Positions 1-11,902 of a DNA stretch of 64,000 nucleotides are shown here, one piece after another (position 1 is the stretch's first letter; each line of letters opens with the position of its first letter). Below the pieces are notes generated by a model that worked only from the letters and a program-made list of their open reading frames with translations, was not told the origin of the DNA and did no database searches. The translations under genes were made by a program, and so were the position numbers. Origin of the DNA: Undaria pinnatifida. Taxonomy: Eukaryota > Sar > Phaeophyceae > Laminariales > Alariaceae. The DNA is taken from assembly GCA_012845835.1 (NCBI GenBank), contig JABAKD010000004.1:7753909-7817908 (forward strand), written 5' to 3'.

Positions 1-540
1 AGTGTTTCTTTTTGCTCGTTATTCGTGGGAAAGCTTTACGCCTCAAGGAAGGTCGTAAACCACGCAAGAAGAACGCAGGAATATTAATTACGAATGGTTT
101 CATGTCTCGGAAGTCTGATGCCTATGATATCGGATGATACCGGACGCAGGCTATGGTAGGGTTGCGCATAAGTGTTTCGTGGGGTATTCATTTCAGGAGC
201 TCTTGTAAGGCTCATCCAACAACTTAGGCTTCTCCCGATGAGCAGTCCCATGACCTAGGTATAATATTATTGTACCAGGTACATCAAAATGGCATTCCAA
301 TGATGGTGGGTACCTAGTCCTTCCAGTGAGGAGCGCCGTGAGCCAGTTTTGTCCTTGCCCTAAAGTGCTACCCCGATCGTATCACGCAACTTCGTTTCCC
401 CAGACTGTTTTATTATAGATGCCGTTCCGATGTAAATCGAATATCCTTCCATAAAAAAAGCAGTACATGGTATTTATGACCTTCTGCCAACTGTTTCCCA
501 ATTTCCCTTCCCCACACCTTCCTTCTCATTTTATTTTGCC
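1..540. other. No gene seen
   Basis: No convincing reading frame, RNA gene or repeat was recognised here. The stretch ends where the first copy of the ~330 bp dispersed repeat begins. Confidence 0.5.
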
Positions 541-905
541 CATATTATTGATGTTCTCTGTGGCCGAGTGTCCAGGTGTGTCAGTCCGTCCATCCGTCCG
601 TCCATCCGTTGGAATAGCCACAAGATTACTCACTGCAAAGGCTTTCACATAATGAATATAAGACGTATGTAAGCAACGGCTGAAACATTTTTGACGACCA
701 CAACCCGGGGACACGAAACAAAGATCCCCGTTTGTCAAACAGCAGAAGAATGAACACCCAGCAGCACAAGAATCAACCACCGAAACCCACAGCATTGATT
801 GATGACAGAGCCCCACTTAGCTACAACATGGTGAGCCCAGGGAGACAAGAGCCAAACATCACACAAGTACTTCTTCCTGTGGACAGTGAAGCAACAGAGA
901 GTGTA
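541..905 (+). repeat. ~330 bp dispersed repeat, copy 1 of 3
   Basis: The copy shares an ordered series of blocks with copies at 2190-2510 and 2511-2830: GTGTCAGTCCGTCC near the left, CACAACCCGGGGACACGAAA in the middle, CAGCAGCACAAGAATCAAC, then ACAACATGGTGAGCCCAGGG near the right. Here the left block expands into a short CCGT/CCAT tract at 588-610. No open frame is conserved among the three copies, so it looks non-coding. The family is not recognised. Confidence 0.75.
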
Positions 906-1020
906 GTGTTGGTGGTAAGATACGACGGCTGATCTTCTTGGTAGTGATTGGCTGCTGCGGATCTGATGTGACGTGTGAACGTTGTTTAGACATAAAGGCG
1001 ATAGGGGTTTCCACTTTTCA

Positions 1021-1090
1021 AAAATATTCTAAGGACGTCAGCTGTGAGTTCGACGAATTTAGGGCCAATACTCATTTTTGCAAGCTGCGT
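1021..1090 (+). repeat. CAGCTGTGAG-family dispersed repeat, short copy
   Basis: It contains GACGTCAGCTGTGAGTTCGA, then ACTCAT and CAAGCTG. The same ordered core is found at 16081-16140 and 37371-37448, in longer form at 24948-25163 and 31773-31986, and inverted at 35228-35290. Confidence 0.7.
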
Positions 1091-1304
1091 TGTTGGTTCT
1101 TGTAGTATACTATGTGTGTGAGGTTTTTCTATTTATCCTCTTCTGGATTCTGGTATGGGGATTCGCGCATGAAGTTAAGATCGCTTGTTTTCCTGTGTTC
1201 TGGAGCTAATACAACAACTTCTCTCTATTTTAGCACCTAAATGGTGCTGACCAGCCCCCCTTTAGCCAAGGGGGGACAACCTCTGATCCAGACTCTGCCT
1301 AGGC

Positions 1305-2261
1305 ATGTCAATAGTTATCGATAGTTCTGGTGAACACACTGAAGTTAGCTATGAACTGATCAGTAAAGATCGAAGCAGCAGCAACGACAACCGCAGCACC
1401 CGCCGCAGCAGCAGCGCTTCTCGGCGCATCAACCCGGCTTGTCGCCTTCTTTTGGGGCGGGGGAGGGTCACGGGGGGTGTTTTCCATCAGCGCCACGTTG
1501 ACGGTCGTGCGTTTTTTTCTGGTGACACCGAGCCAGCGGGCGCAGGCAGAGCGACCGAGGTTTTGCCTTCGCACCCGTTCCCGTCTTCGGCTACTGCCCC
1601 GGCGTCGATAAATGCGCCGGCGGCTGACGGGCCTGGGGAATCGGGGCCGTACGCACCAGCGTTCCGAGGCGTGCTGCCCGGTGGTATGTTTGGGTTTAGT
1701 GCCGAAGGCGTGGCCGTCGACGAGCGCGAAAAATGGTGTCAAGTTAGCTTATCCGTGCCTGGGGCGGCTGATATGACGGCTGTTGATGCTGTTGCCATAC
1801 TCGACTCGGGGTCTGGTATCACGACCATGTCTGCTGGGATTGCGAACAAGTTACAAGCGGCATTTCCTGGTGTGCGAGTTCTGGGGGGCATGGCGCACCC
1901 GGAGAAGCTCAAGATGGCGGATGGCCGAGTGCTCGTGGTCCAGAAGAGAACATGCCCGGTGCGGATTGCTCTGCACACCAGCTGGGGTTTGGTCACTATG
2001 GAGCCGTTTTCTTTTGCAGCCAAGCCGGGCGACGACGATGTTGTCATTCCTGACAACCGAACTTTGAAGCTGCTGGGCATCGATGTCTATGGCAGCTTGG
2101 GGGCGCGCGCGCGGAAACACGCCGCCCTCACCGGTGTCGACACCGCAGCGTTCTGGCCTAGGCGTGTCTGTATTCCCCAGACTATAATTGAAGTACTCTT
2201 GTGGCCGAAAGTCCTGGTCAGTCAGTCCGGCCGTCCGTCCATTCGAACGAAAACTAGGTAA
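1305..2261 (+). pseudogene. Retropepsin-like aspartic protease fragment of a retroelement
   Basis: The open frame (318 residues, ATG at 1305) has a low-complexity Ser/Arg/Pro-rich first half and then a retropepsin-like domain. A D-S-G-S active-site motif sits at about residue 167 inside the hydrophobic context VAILDSGSGITT. About 75 residues later comes DDVVIPDNRTLKLLGIDVY, which resembles the C-terminal part of retrotransposon proteases of the Ty3 type. In the family the enzyme cleaves the Gag-Pol polyprotein. No zinc-knuckle Gag, reverse transcriptase or integrase is seen on either side, and the 3' end of the frame runs into the ~330 bp repeat at about 2190, so this is a fragment. The N-terminal third may be non-coding read-through. 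The family call is from motifs only. Confidence 0.6.
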
Positions 2262-2510
2262 CTCACTGCAAAGCCTTCAACATAATGAACTGAACGCGAA
2301 AGCATCAGCAAGTTGTCATTTTTGATGGCCACAACCCGGGGAAACGAAAAAATACCCCCGCTTGGTCAAACGGCAAAAGAACGAACACCCAGCAGCACAA
2401 GAATCAACAACCAAAAACCACAGCATTGATGACCCGAGAGCCCTACTTCGCTGCAACATGGTGAACCCAGTGAGACGGAACAAAACTACTGCTAAAAAGT
2501 TATTACTTCC
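2190..2510 (+). repeat. ~330 bp dispersed repeat, copy 2 of 3
   Basis: It has the same ordered blocks as the copy at 541-905 (CACAACCCGGGG, CACCCAGCAGCACAAGAATC, CAACATGGTGAACCCAG). It lies directly after the retropepsin-like fragment and abuts copy 3, so copies 2 and 3 are in tandem. Confidence 0.75.
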
Positions 2511-2830
2511 CCAGGCTATATTGAAGCTCCCTGTTGCCCAAAGGCCAAGTGTGTCAGTCCGTCCGTCTCATTGGTCACCGGAATAAACACTGAAAATACG
2601 TTAATTTAATCAAGTGAAGACGTACGTGGTATACATCAAGTATCAGCCTTGACAATCACAATCCAGGGACACGAAACTGCTGTCCCGTCTAAGCAGCAGA
2701 AGAACGAACATGCAGGCATCAAAATGTACAAGAAAAAATACAAAAATCAGCATAGATGCCCCGAGAGCCCAACTCGCCGCAGCATGGTGAACCCAGGGAG
2801 ACGGATACGAAAATACTTGGGCAATTAGAA
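2511..2830 (+). repeat. ~330 bp dispersed repeat, copy 3 of 3
   Basis: This is a diverged copy that keeps GTGTCAGTCCGTCCGTC, CAATCCAGGGACACGAAAC, CAGCAGAAGAACGAACA and CAGCATGGTGAACCCAGGGA in the same order. It is the most diverged of the three. Confidence 0.7.
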
Positions 2831-5800
2831 GACCTATTAATTACCACGCTCGCCTTGCATCCTGGGCCCCGAAGGTTTTATCAACACTCTGAATTCAGGG
2901 GGGCACAGCGAAAACAAAAGTAGTGTATACGGTACGAATACCACTGGTTTGTATTACCCCGCTTGCCTTGAATACAGTATACACATACTCGTACGCCTGG
3001 GTATAAGGGCAAGATGCAAGATGGGACGGTTTGGGCATTTTTTATATCTTCGTTGCTGACAACGGAGCGGTAACTAACAGCGTGTAAAAAAGAGGCAAAT
3101 TGCGTCGTCTCGCACACCACGCACACAAAGCCAATTTTTTTGCTCACTTCTGGTTGCATTTCTCCTTCGCCGCCACCGCATGCCTCGCCGTACGGAGCAT
3201 TCACAAGAATCCTGCTGCTGACTGTTCCGTTGTTGTTCTCCTTCGTCAGAACCAAGAGAGCGTAAGGACAGATATTCCGAAGAAAGCGTGTGCCACTACT
3301 GGTGTGGTCTCTGCCACGGAGATTCGATTTACATCACTCTTGTTACTCAGCGCGCATACATATGCGGCACACGCATATTAAGAAACGAGACAATTCCAAG
3401 AATTTAATTCGCTGCCGATGCAGACAGCATAAGAGAGAAGGGGGCCCGTTGTACAACGCACAATACTCGGCAAGTTGCGCGTACAGCACAGACCTGGTAC
3501 AAGCGCAAGAAACCCTACTTCTCGCTTGGGCCTGTTGTTCGCCGCCGCTTACAACGTCAGTGTGTGCGGTAGATACACAAAACGCGTAATGCTCCGCATG
3601 TCATGCGTACAGCACGTCGCACAACATGCGCAAAAACATGTTTTGTTCTCGGCCATGGTTGTTCTTCGCCATCTTGACATTGGCACATGGCATGTATGCG
3701 ATGCTCTGACTAGCCCTCGATGGGGACTTGCGTTGGTGGATATTCGCAAATGTTGTCAACCCAACTTATAGCAACAATAATTCGCCAGCCGGTTCTTCTT
3801 CGGCTTGTTCTTTTTGGTAGATTTTTTCGAGTCACGGGGCGGGACATGGAGATTCGGACATGCAAGGTTGGAAAGAACCCCTCTTTTCTTGCCTCAATCG
3901 TAGCTTAGAAACATGAACATACAACACGCATTGCCCCACACACCGCGCATACACAGAAGAACAACACTAGACCCTTTCCCTCCGCGATAATGCTGGCCGC
4001 TTGCAACCAGGCAACGCTTAAGAACGGGGGGTTAGCTATATATATATATATATATTAATAATGTCCCCGCAACCTCCCTAATGGCTACGGAAGTCTGTCT
4101 ATTGTCCCGCTTTTCTTCCACCGGTCCTCGTGGTACTGACATTGGCAGTGTTGCCATGGCTGGGATCTGGACGGGGGCGATGCGCGGGCATACCGTGAAG
4201 CCATCTTACGTGGTGGGATCTAAGACGTTATTTCCCCCTCCCCCCCCTCTCGTCATCCATCTATGTACCTGACGAACCATATAAAAATAAGCCACGTATA
4301 CGAGTACTCATATAAAACAAAAAAAACTTTTCTCGTTTGCAACCCTTTTCCCTCACGCGGGTGATGATAACGAAAGGTAAGAATAAATAAAATGCTGTAA
4401 CCTATCTACGAGTATCTCACCGGTGGCCAAAGTAAGTGCTGAGCCCCTTACCCCCAAGAACGAAAACACCTCGCGTAGCTTCCTTTTCCGGTCTCGTTGA
4501 GAACCAAAAAACAAAAAGATAGTCTAGACTACTATATAGTACCGTAACCTATCTCGGGCTCTCAAAGTGTGCTGGGCCCCCTCCTTACACACGCTGTATT
4601 CTACAAGGGTCACCTCTCCCGCGCCCCCCGCTCTTCAACAGAAAAAATCCTTCAACATCAGTATTACTGCATCTGCAGCAAAAAAATAATACTAGACAGG
4701 TTCGCTAATTTCCGGACGGACATACACATATTTTCTCAACGTGCCTCAAGCCTACGCGCAATTGTTCGTCTGAGGCGGTGAGTGGGGACGAGGGGGGGGC
4801 TCAAAAACAAGACGGACACGTACATTATCATTCGCGGTGTCTATCTTCGGCATACATTTTAGTGCGATATAAGACATATTGCACTGGTACCGCACACCTG
4901 GCATTGATCCATACCGTATGGTACACCCCACTCGCATGGTACACAAACCCACACCTGTGCCATATGGACCGAGTGGTTACTACTGTCGAGCGAAGATGTC
5001 AAGAGACGGCACTTTAATCCCTTGACCGACGGACGGCAATTTTCCAACAATTTACCTCGACTGACGTCAAACTACCAGGTTTTAGTGTGGAAGGACCGTT
5101 TTGACACCCTTGACTGACCGCTGGACGTTTTCCCTTGACTGACCGTCTCCTGACATCCTTGCTTGTCTGGGGGACGTAACCGCAACTTTAACTCCATAGT
5201 ATGGACCGCTCGCATGAGTGGTTTCGAACCCTGCTCGAAAAACAACGTCACCACACACTACCATATCACGCGACAAACAGACCAGCTCACCGTTCGTAGC
5301 TCGAGTTAGCTCTTTGCGAGGGCAGCTCACCCGTGAGATATAGGACGTTGCTTATCTGCACTTGTTTCCAACGCGTAAGCTATAGAAAATAGCTCATTTG
5401 CACACGTTTGGCCAGGGTCGCCGAAGCGTAACGAAAAATCTCATAATGGCTACGGCGCAGATCGCGAAAGAAAAGAAAAGCAGAAGCTTAGGAGCGCAAT
5501 AAAAGGGTAGGCCAAGCGAAAAGCGATCCACCCCCCTATTGTGGCGTAGTCTTGGGCAGCTATAATTTTGCTGCGAAGGTTGTAGATATGCACTAGGTTT
5601 CGACTCAGGCGGTGCGGGGTCACCTACAAAAAAAAGCAAGGACAAAAAACAGGTATGTATGTTGTGTCATTGGCCTATACGCTACGGTTTCGACTCAGGG
5701 GGTCGCCGACAACCAAAACAAAACAATACATTCGGTACATGCACGGTGCGTTACCAATACATAAGAGTATACACATATTTATGCCGTGTAAAATAAAGAC

Positions 5801-6250
5801 GGGGGGGGGGGGGTAATGCGAGCGCAATGACTGTGCCACGCGTGCCGGATCAGCAGCCAGCAACACCGACAACGGCAGCAGCAATACTCGCGGACGACCC
5901 CCCCCCCATCCCCCCCTCCACCTCTTTAACTCCCTTCCCACGCCCCTTTCCATCTCGGGGGTTTCTCAAGGTTCAAAGCAGAGAGGGGCAGTAATGTATC
6001 AATAATCTTCCCCTCCCCCTCCCCCGAGTTCCCTCCCCCTAAAAGCAAATGAGAGAGAACGCGCATACATGTATCGAACGTCTTCCTCTATCCCTCCCCC
6101 CCCCCGTACATACCGCCTGCCCTCCCCTCCCTCTGTTATTTTCCCAACAGGCTTACGTCAAGCTACGCCTATGTGCGTGCCTCGTCAATCTCACCGTACA
6201 TGATATATGTCCAACAAACATCAAGCAGGTCCTTATCGATCGTCCGCGTG
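2831..6250. other. Gene-free stretch with simple-sequence runs
   Basis: Frames on both strands are short, lack conserved motifs and show no supporting splice structure. Visible features are a TA run near 4037-4056, a G run at about 5802-5814 and C-rich stretches at 5900-6110. Confidence 0.5.
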
Positions 6251-6257
6251 TTTGCAC

Positions 6258-6352
6258 AAATCAAACCAAACCAAAGTAAAAGCAAACCACTCCAAACTAA
6301 CCAAACCAAACCAAAATAAACCGTACCAAAAACAACCAAACCAACCAAACCA
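6258..6352 (+). repeat. AACCAAACC-type simple repeat
   Basis: Irregular tandem AACCAAACC and ACCAAACCAA words fill this stretch. A GGTTG/GGTTTGG-rich stretch with the complementary composition lies at 7675-7760, so the two could pair. Confidence 0.7.
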
Positions 6353-6639
6353 AATAATTTCCGAAGAGAGCACACACATCACACGTGGTATTTCCATCAT
6401 ATCACAACGATTAACCCCCCCCCCCTCCCCCCCCTCAACCCCAACCCACGCCTAGCAACACCTCAACAATAAAGCCGCACCATAAGTAGGGGATGGTGCA
6501 AGCACATCCCCTGCCAATCAGCACGCCAAATCATATCAAAACCCAAGTTAGGGTACTGCCATTTCTTAGCATCAGAGTTGGTACCGTAGTAACTACTTCG
6601 AAGTATAAGGTATTCAGCACAGATGCATAAAAGGGCTTG

Positions 6640-7545
6640 GAGGCACTATCTCCGCTTACTCAGCATTAGAGAGGGCGAAACTCGAGCACGCACGGACACC
6701 CTCCCCGCTAGCATCAAAGAGAGCAATCAACTACATGCATGAACAACTCGACATCAGAGGGAAAACAAATATGGGGCGCACCAGTACCATCCCCGTCAAC
6801 ACCGAAGGAGGCGATGCGTCCCGCCCCTACTACACAGTATCAGAGAGGGCAAAGAGCGGGGACGCACGGGAACATCCCCGATAGCATCGCCTCTATTACT
6901 CAGAGTCAGAAGGGGAACAAAATCGGACACACACGACAAACATCCCCACTAGCATAGAAGGAGGTCATGCTGCGCGCTCCTACAATATTACTCTGCACCA
7001 GAGGGGGCCAAAAGCGGGGACGCGCGGCCAGCGTCCCCTCTAGCTCCAGAGAGAGTACTCTACAACATATTTCATTAATTTGTGAGCATCAGAGGGGGGA
7101 AAAGGCGGGAACACACGTTCACCATCCCCGTTGTCCTAAAAGAAGGCCATTATTCCAGTCCCTAGCACTCAGCAACGGATATTGGGAAAAACCGGGGACG
7201 CACGTTCAGCATCCCCGCTTATTACTCAGCATACTCAGCATCAGAGAGCGAAAAAATCGGCGATGCACGTTCAGCATCTCCACCTATTACTCAGCATCAG
7301 AGGGGGCAAAAAGCGGGGACACACGGTCAGCATCCCCGCTAGGATCGAAGGAGGCGAAGCGCCGGGGCCTTCCAGATACATGGCAGGGGTTCGACGTTGT
7401 CGTGATGCAATAGCAATCACTCAGCACTAGAGAGGGCAAATAGTGGGGACGCAAGGTCAGCATCCCCGGCCGCAAAATTGCAATCATTACTCGGCATCAG
7501 ATGGGGCGAACAGCGGGGAAGCACGGGCAGCATCCCCGGCAGGGT
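6640..7545 (+). repeat. Hairpin-forming minisatellite, about 10 units
   Basis: Irregularly spaced units follow the pattern ACTCAGCATCAGAGAGGGC, a purine stretch, AGCGGGGA, a 13-base loop such as CGCACGGTCAGCA, TCCCCGCT, then AGGATCGAAGGAGG. Units occur near 6650, 6836, 6900, 6992, 7090, 7185, 7240, 7290, 7425 and 7495. AGCGGGGA and TCCCCGCT can form an 8 bp stem, and most diverged units retain a recognisable stem. Unit spacing ranges from about 50 to 105 bases. No frame stays open through the units, so it looks non-coding. Confidence 0.8.
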
Positions 7546-7644
7546 CGAAGGAGGTGGTGCTTCCGGCCCCTCCGGCCCCTCCTGCCCCTCCGGTGGCGGG
7601 ACAGGGGCTCGAGGTGGTCGTGGCGCAGATGCCGAACACTTCCA

Positions 7645-7915
7645 AAGCAGACCGTTTCCTGCCAACAAGTAACGGTGGGGGTTGGTGTTGGTGTTGGTGG
7701 TGTCGGGTTGGTTAGGTTTGGTTCGGTTGGGTTGAGTTGAGTTGGGTTGGGGTGCTTCAAGTCCAGACCATTTCCTGCAAAAAAAAAAACGCTGGGGGCT
7801 GGACAGGGTGAGGCGTGGGTTGGGTTGCGCTGGGTGGAGGTGGGTTCGGGTATAATGGGGGTGGGACGCGCGGTGGGGTGGGTCGTAGATCGTTTCCTGC
7901 AAAAATATACCGGCG
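7645..7915 (+). repeat. Three copies of a GACCGTTTCCTGCAAA block with GGTTG-rich linker
   Basis: The words AGACCGTTTCCTGCCAA (about 7650), AGACCATTTCCTGCAAA (about 7765) and AGATCGTTTCCTGCAAA (about 7887) are separated by GT-rich linkers. The linker at 7675-7760 is made of variants of GGTTG/GGTGTT. Confidence 0.6.
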
Positions 7916-7929
7916 GGGAGGGGGGGTGG

Positions 7930-9180
7930 GGCGGAATGTGGGTAGAGGTTTATTGGGGTAGGGTGCGCATTATGACAACTTACTACTATGCTCGTACTCT
8001 TCTGGCAAACAATACTGTAGCATTGCTGAAAAATGACCATCGTGCGGCCGTTTATAGGCCCCGAACAGAGGGAGCACAAACATTGGGACTCGCAGTTACC
8101 GATATATATATACGAGGTATGTGTGCATATCATCAACAGTTGAGAGGCAAAATAAACGTCAACCAACTGACCCAGTTTCAACACATTAACTACCACAAGT
8201 CGAGCCACACAAAACACGCCCGCCAGACGCAACGACACAGAACCCCGCCAATATCCGCGCGCGCAACAAAGGATAATACCTAGCCAAACTAAAGACTAGT
8301 CGGCGACCTATATGATTGTCCGCCAACTCACAATCCCACGAAATAAGGTGTTGTCAGTTTGCTGCCGAACGAGAAGCATGCGAAAAAGACGAGGGAGGGA
8401 GGGAGGGAGGGAGGGGGAGGGGGAGGGGCGGGAGAGCGGGGGTGTAGGAGGGCGATGTTCAGAGGGGAGGGGGGGGGGGGGGGAGCTCGCGCTGATAATT
8501 AATAATCGAATTTGTGATGTATTTGTAGTAAATCAGATGGCATTGGGAACAAAAACAGAAAGCCAGAACCCCCCCCGAAAAAGCGAACACACGGCTCGTA
8601 GGTTCCTAAAGAGATACACATGAACTACGGTAACAAAGCAAAAAAAAGAGAGACGCCAGCAAAAACCGCTCCCCTTCACTGGGAGCGAAAACCACAAAGG
8701 GTAAAACGAACAAACCCAAGAAACACATTAGTAAATGATTGAAAAGGAGAGGTGCAAAGGCTACAGAACCCCCCCCCCCAAGAATATCACGAGTAACAAC
8801 AAAACCAAACGAAAAAAAAACAAGAAAAAGAGAAATAGCAACAAACAAACTTAATACTTCGAAGTAGAGCGATACCTCGTGTGCATACAATATACGCTAT
8901 GCACTGGTACATTCTGGAAGGGCGAACTGTAACTGAACGATCGTACAAGTACGAGTTAATTGTGGTCAAATAATTGCACGAGCTGGTCAGGTTCAGAGTC
9001 AAACGCTACAGCTGAATCAGTTTTGCCAGCTTAGTTTCGCAAAGTTCGACATGAAAATTTGCATGGAGACATGAAAGGAGTTGACTCAAAATATCAGGCG
9101 CTGACAAAAAAAAAACCACCAAGAAAAAAAACTATGGCCATTTCCCCACAAATCCCAAAACAAAAACTTGCCGAAACATC
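7930..9180. other. Gene-free stretch
   Basis: No supported coding region. There is a GGGA-rich tract at 8391-8440, a G run at about 8468-8482 and a short C run at about 8769-8779. Frames on both strands are short and simple-sequence biased. Confidence 0.5.
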
Positions 9181-9184
9181 CCTT

Positions 9185-9845
9185 AACCCCTTCACAACTG
9201 GAACCCCTTTTTGGGGACACTTTTATTTGAATTTAGTATAGGGAGGGATTTGGGGGCTCTAAAGGGGTTAACAGCTTTACAACTGGAAACCCTTTTTGGG
9301 GACAAATTTACTTGAATTTCGTATAGGGAGGGATTTGGGGGCTCTATAGGGGTCAACGCCTTCACTACTGGAAACCCTTTTTGGGGACAAATTTACATGA
9401 GGTTAGTATAGGGAGGGATTTTCGGGGCTCTGAAGGGGTCAGCACCTTCACTACTGGAAACCCTTTTCGGGGGACAAATTTACTTGAAGTTAGTATAGGG
9501 AGGGGTTTGGCGGGCTCTACAGCCTTCACTACTGAAAACCCTTTGAGGGGGACAAATTTACTTGAATTTAGCATAGGGAGGGAGTTGGGGGCTCTAAAGG
9601 GGTCAACGCCTTCACTACTGGAAACCCTTTTTGGGAGACATATTTACTCCAAGTTTGTATAGGGAGGGATTTGGGGGCTCTACAGCCTTCACTACTGGAA
9701 ACCCTTTTTGGGGATAAAATTACATGAAGTTAGTATCGGGAGGGATTTGGGGGCTCTACAGCCTTCACTACTGGAAACCCTTTTTTTGAGACAGATTTAC
9801 GTGAATTTAGTATAGGGAGGGATTTGGGGGTTCTAAAGGGGTTAA
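9185..9845 (+). repeat. Eight-unit tandem array of the ~88 bp TTAA-bounded element
   Basis: Units read CTTCACTACTGGAAACCC, a pyrimidine/G stretch ending TTTGGGGACAAA, TTTACTTGAATTTAGTATAG, GGAGGGATTTGGGGGCTCTA, and in some units AAAGGGGTTAAC. The GGGAGGGATTT anchor recurs about every 75-90 bases from about 9241 to 9825. Shorter units lack the AAAGGGGTCAACGC segment. The same sequence is found as solo or paired copies in the opposite orientation at 12313, 12678, 12778, 24613, 24699, 30834 and 32977. Confidence 0.85.
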
Positions 9846-10134
9846 AGTAAACGCTTTCCTTTTTTTTGGGGGGGGGTCAGGGCCTGAGGTCCCAGCACAA
9901 AGCGCTTCGAATCACGAGCCTTCCTTTAGAAAACAAATCGACAAATTGAGCTGTGAAAATAGACTTTCGACTTTTTTTATGAAACGACGGGCAGGGTTAG
10001 AGGGAAAACATAGGCATAAGTTTACGAAACGTAGAGTGTACAACAAAGTAGATCCCGAATCGATCCTAAGCATCGTTCCTGTCCCCGATAGCTCCGGGAT
10101 TCGACGTCTTAGTGGGCCGCGGGGGCTCTGGCTC

Positions 10135-10250
10135 CGAAGACACGGGCTTCCTAGAGGGCATGCCCTATCTGTGCGATGGACGTGATGCTGTCCAAGACAT
10201 GGGCTTCCTAGACGGCATGCCCTATCTGTGCGATGGACATGATGCTGTGG
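10135..10250 (+). repeat. Two-copy 59 bp tandem duplication
   Basis: GGGCTTCCTAGAGGGCATGC and GGGCTTCCTAGACGGCATGC each continue into CCTATCTGTGCGATGGAC and TGATGCTGT, with a ~59 bp period. The duplication stays open on the plus strand, giving GFLEGMPYLCDG repeated. Nothing else supports coding. Confidence 0.75.
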
Positions 10251-10496
10251 CTGCAATTTTGTTGAAAATATGCCTGATTTTGCGTAATCTCGCCGTATTT
10301 CTTAAAATAACGGGTTCAAAAAACATTTTTCTTCACGTTGCAAATTGCTTGATTGATGGATAGGATTCAGGAGAAGGGCCGGAATGCACCTGTTCGGGCT
10401 GATATTAACTGTGCAGCTGCGCGTTGATTGGCTGATCAAGATATGCGCAGTATGGCCCCAATTCATCACCACTCAAGAGATAAGGCTTGTTGAGTG

Positions 10497-10660
10497 AATC
10501 TCAGCCTTACAACCGGACCAGCTTGTAAAAAGCACGAGTGAACTGTAGTCAAATAAACGTGTATGTCAGCTTTACAGCAGGACCAGCTCGAAAGAGCACG
10601 TGTGAACTGATCAAAAAAAAGTGTACCCGGTAAGCACGGGTGAACTGAACTAAACAAAGG
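10497..10660 (+). repeat. Diverged ~60 bp tandem repeat
   Basis: Blocks CAGCCTTACAACCGGACCAG and CAGCTTTACAGCAGGACCAG are each followed by AGCACG(A/T)GTGAACTG. A third partial unit has AGCACGGGTGAACTG near 10636. Confidence 0.6.
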
Positions 10661-11220
10661 GTACAAGCGCCAGTACAGAACATACGTAAAGTAGTACGAC
10701 TTACCCTGACCATGGCGAGACAGCGCCAGGGGCCGCCCGACCAGTTTTCACCGTGACTTTCGGAGGCGTTAATCCCCTGCCCAGCAAGCTTGTTCTCCGG
10801 GCGGACGCCGACAAAGAAAAAAAGCCGCCACCGCCGCCGCCGCTCTCCACCAGCATCTTGGACACGCCCCGATCACGTTTCTCCGTCGAAGCCTTGACAC
10901 ACAACCCGCATCACATTTTAACGCACACGCACAGTCAGTAGATGCCCTTCTATAGTGCTGGATGTAGTGCCGGTTGCCCGCTACAATGCCTGTGAAATCG
11001 TTTGGCACAGATGAAAACAACCGGTAGCGCCGGTGTACGGAATAGTGCCGGTTGCCGCTCTAGTGCCCGTATTTTCCGGCACGCACAAACCGACACTATG
11101 GAGGGACCACTACCGCGCTCAGCTCATCAAACCACGTCATACGTCGGCCGCGCATATTTCATGCAACATGTTCTTCTCAACCATCCAGGAAGTCTGGGAG
11201 TGGGGGGGGGGATGGGGGAG

Positions 11221-11575
11221 GTACTCGGTTTATGCATGGCTGTAGTCGTATGACGATGGGCCCTCGCATCCCCACTATGCCGGGACGGATCAGGTAGGGC
11301 TTTCACCAACCAAGCAGACAACGCTTACACCAGTTTGTGCATGGCCGTAGTCGTATGACCACAGACCCTCGCATCCCTGCTATGCCGGGACGGAGCACGT
11401 CGGGTTTTCACCAACCAGGCAGATCACCAACCAGCGGGGCGGGGGGGGGGGGGGGTACTCATCTGCTGCTTGCCTTGTAATAGTCATTTGGCCATGACCA
11501 CGCATGCCTTTCGAGACGGATTGCCGTTCCTACGCCTAGCAGAGACACCTCCAATATTTGGGCGCTTAGTACGGT
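11221..11575 (+). repeat. GTACTCAT family, three direct copies (two behind G runs)
   Basis: Copies begin at about 11221, 11328 and 11455. Two share GTGCATGGCCGTAGTCGTATG, CCCTCGCATCCC, TGCCGGGACGGA and TTTTCACCAACCA (or close variants). The third has GTACTCATCTGCTGCTTGCC, GACCACGCATGCC and TTCGAGACGGA. A G run ends directly at GTACTC for the first and third copies. The two sub-types align along their length, so they are one family. Confidence 0.75.
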
Positions 11576-11902
11576 TCTTTCATAGTTTGCATCATTTTTG
11601 TTAGCTTATCTTGTCTCGTTTCTCTTTGGCCGTCTGTGGCTACCATCTGCCTCCGAGGATGGCGATCAAGGGGGCGGGGTGATAGCAAAGGACAAGGACA
11701 GGCTTTCACAAATTGACGCAATAGGCTCCAGTAAACGGGCACAGCTATTTTTCAGATGACGACGTTGTGCTAGAGGCACCCTCTGTTACTACACTTCGGA
11801 TGCCCCGTTTACTACGCCAAAACATGTAGCATATACAGTAGAAACGAAAGGCCTTTCATTTTCACCCCCCCCACGGCGCTTCGCGTTTGGTGCAAGCAAT
11901 GT

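Noticed and set aside
5210-5245. B-box-like GGTTCGAAACC on the minus strand
   Set aside because: No A-box, D arm or acceptor pairing at the expected distance, so not called as a tRNA.
6640-7545. CRISPR-like appearance of regularly repeated palindromic units
   Set aside because: Repeats are diverged, spacing is irregular, inter-unit sequence is itself repeated rather than unique, and there are no cas genes. The DNA looks eukaryotic.
7675-7760. Telomere-like GGTTG/GGTTAGG words
   Set aside because: No regular TTAGGG or TTTAGGG period is present; it is an irregular GT-rich tract inside another repeat.
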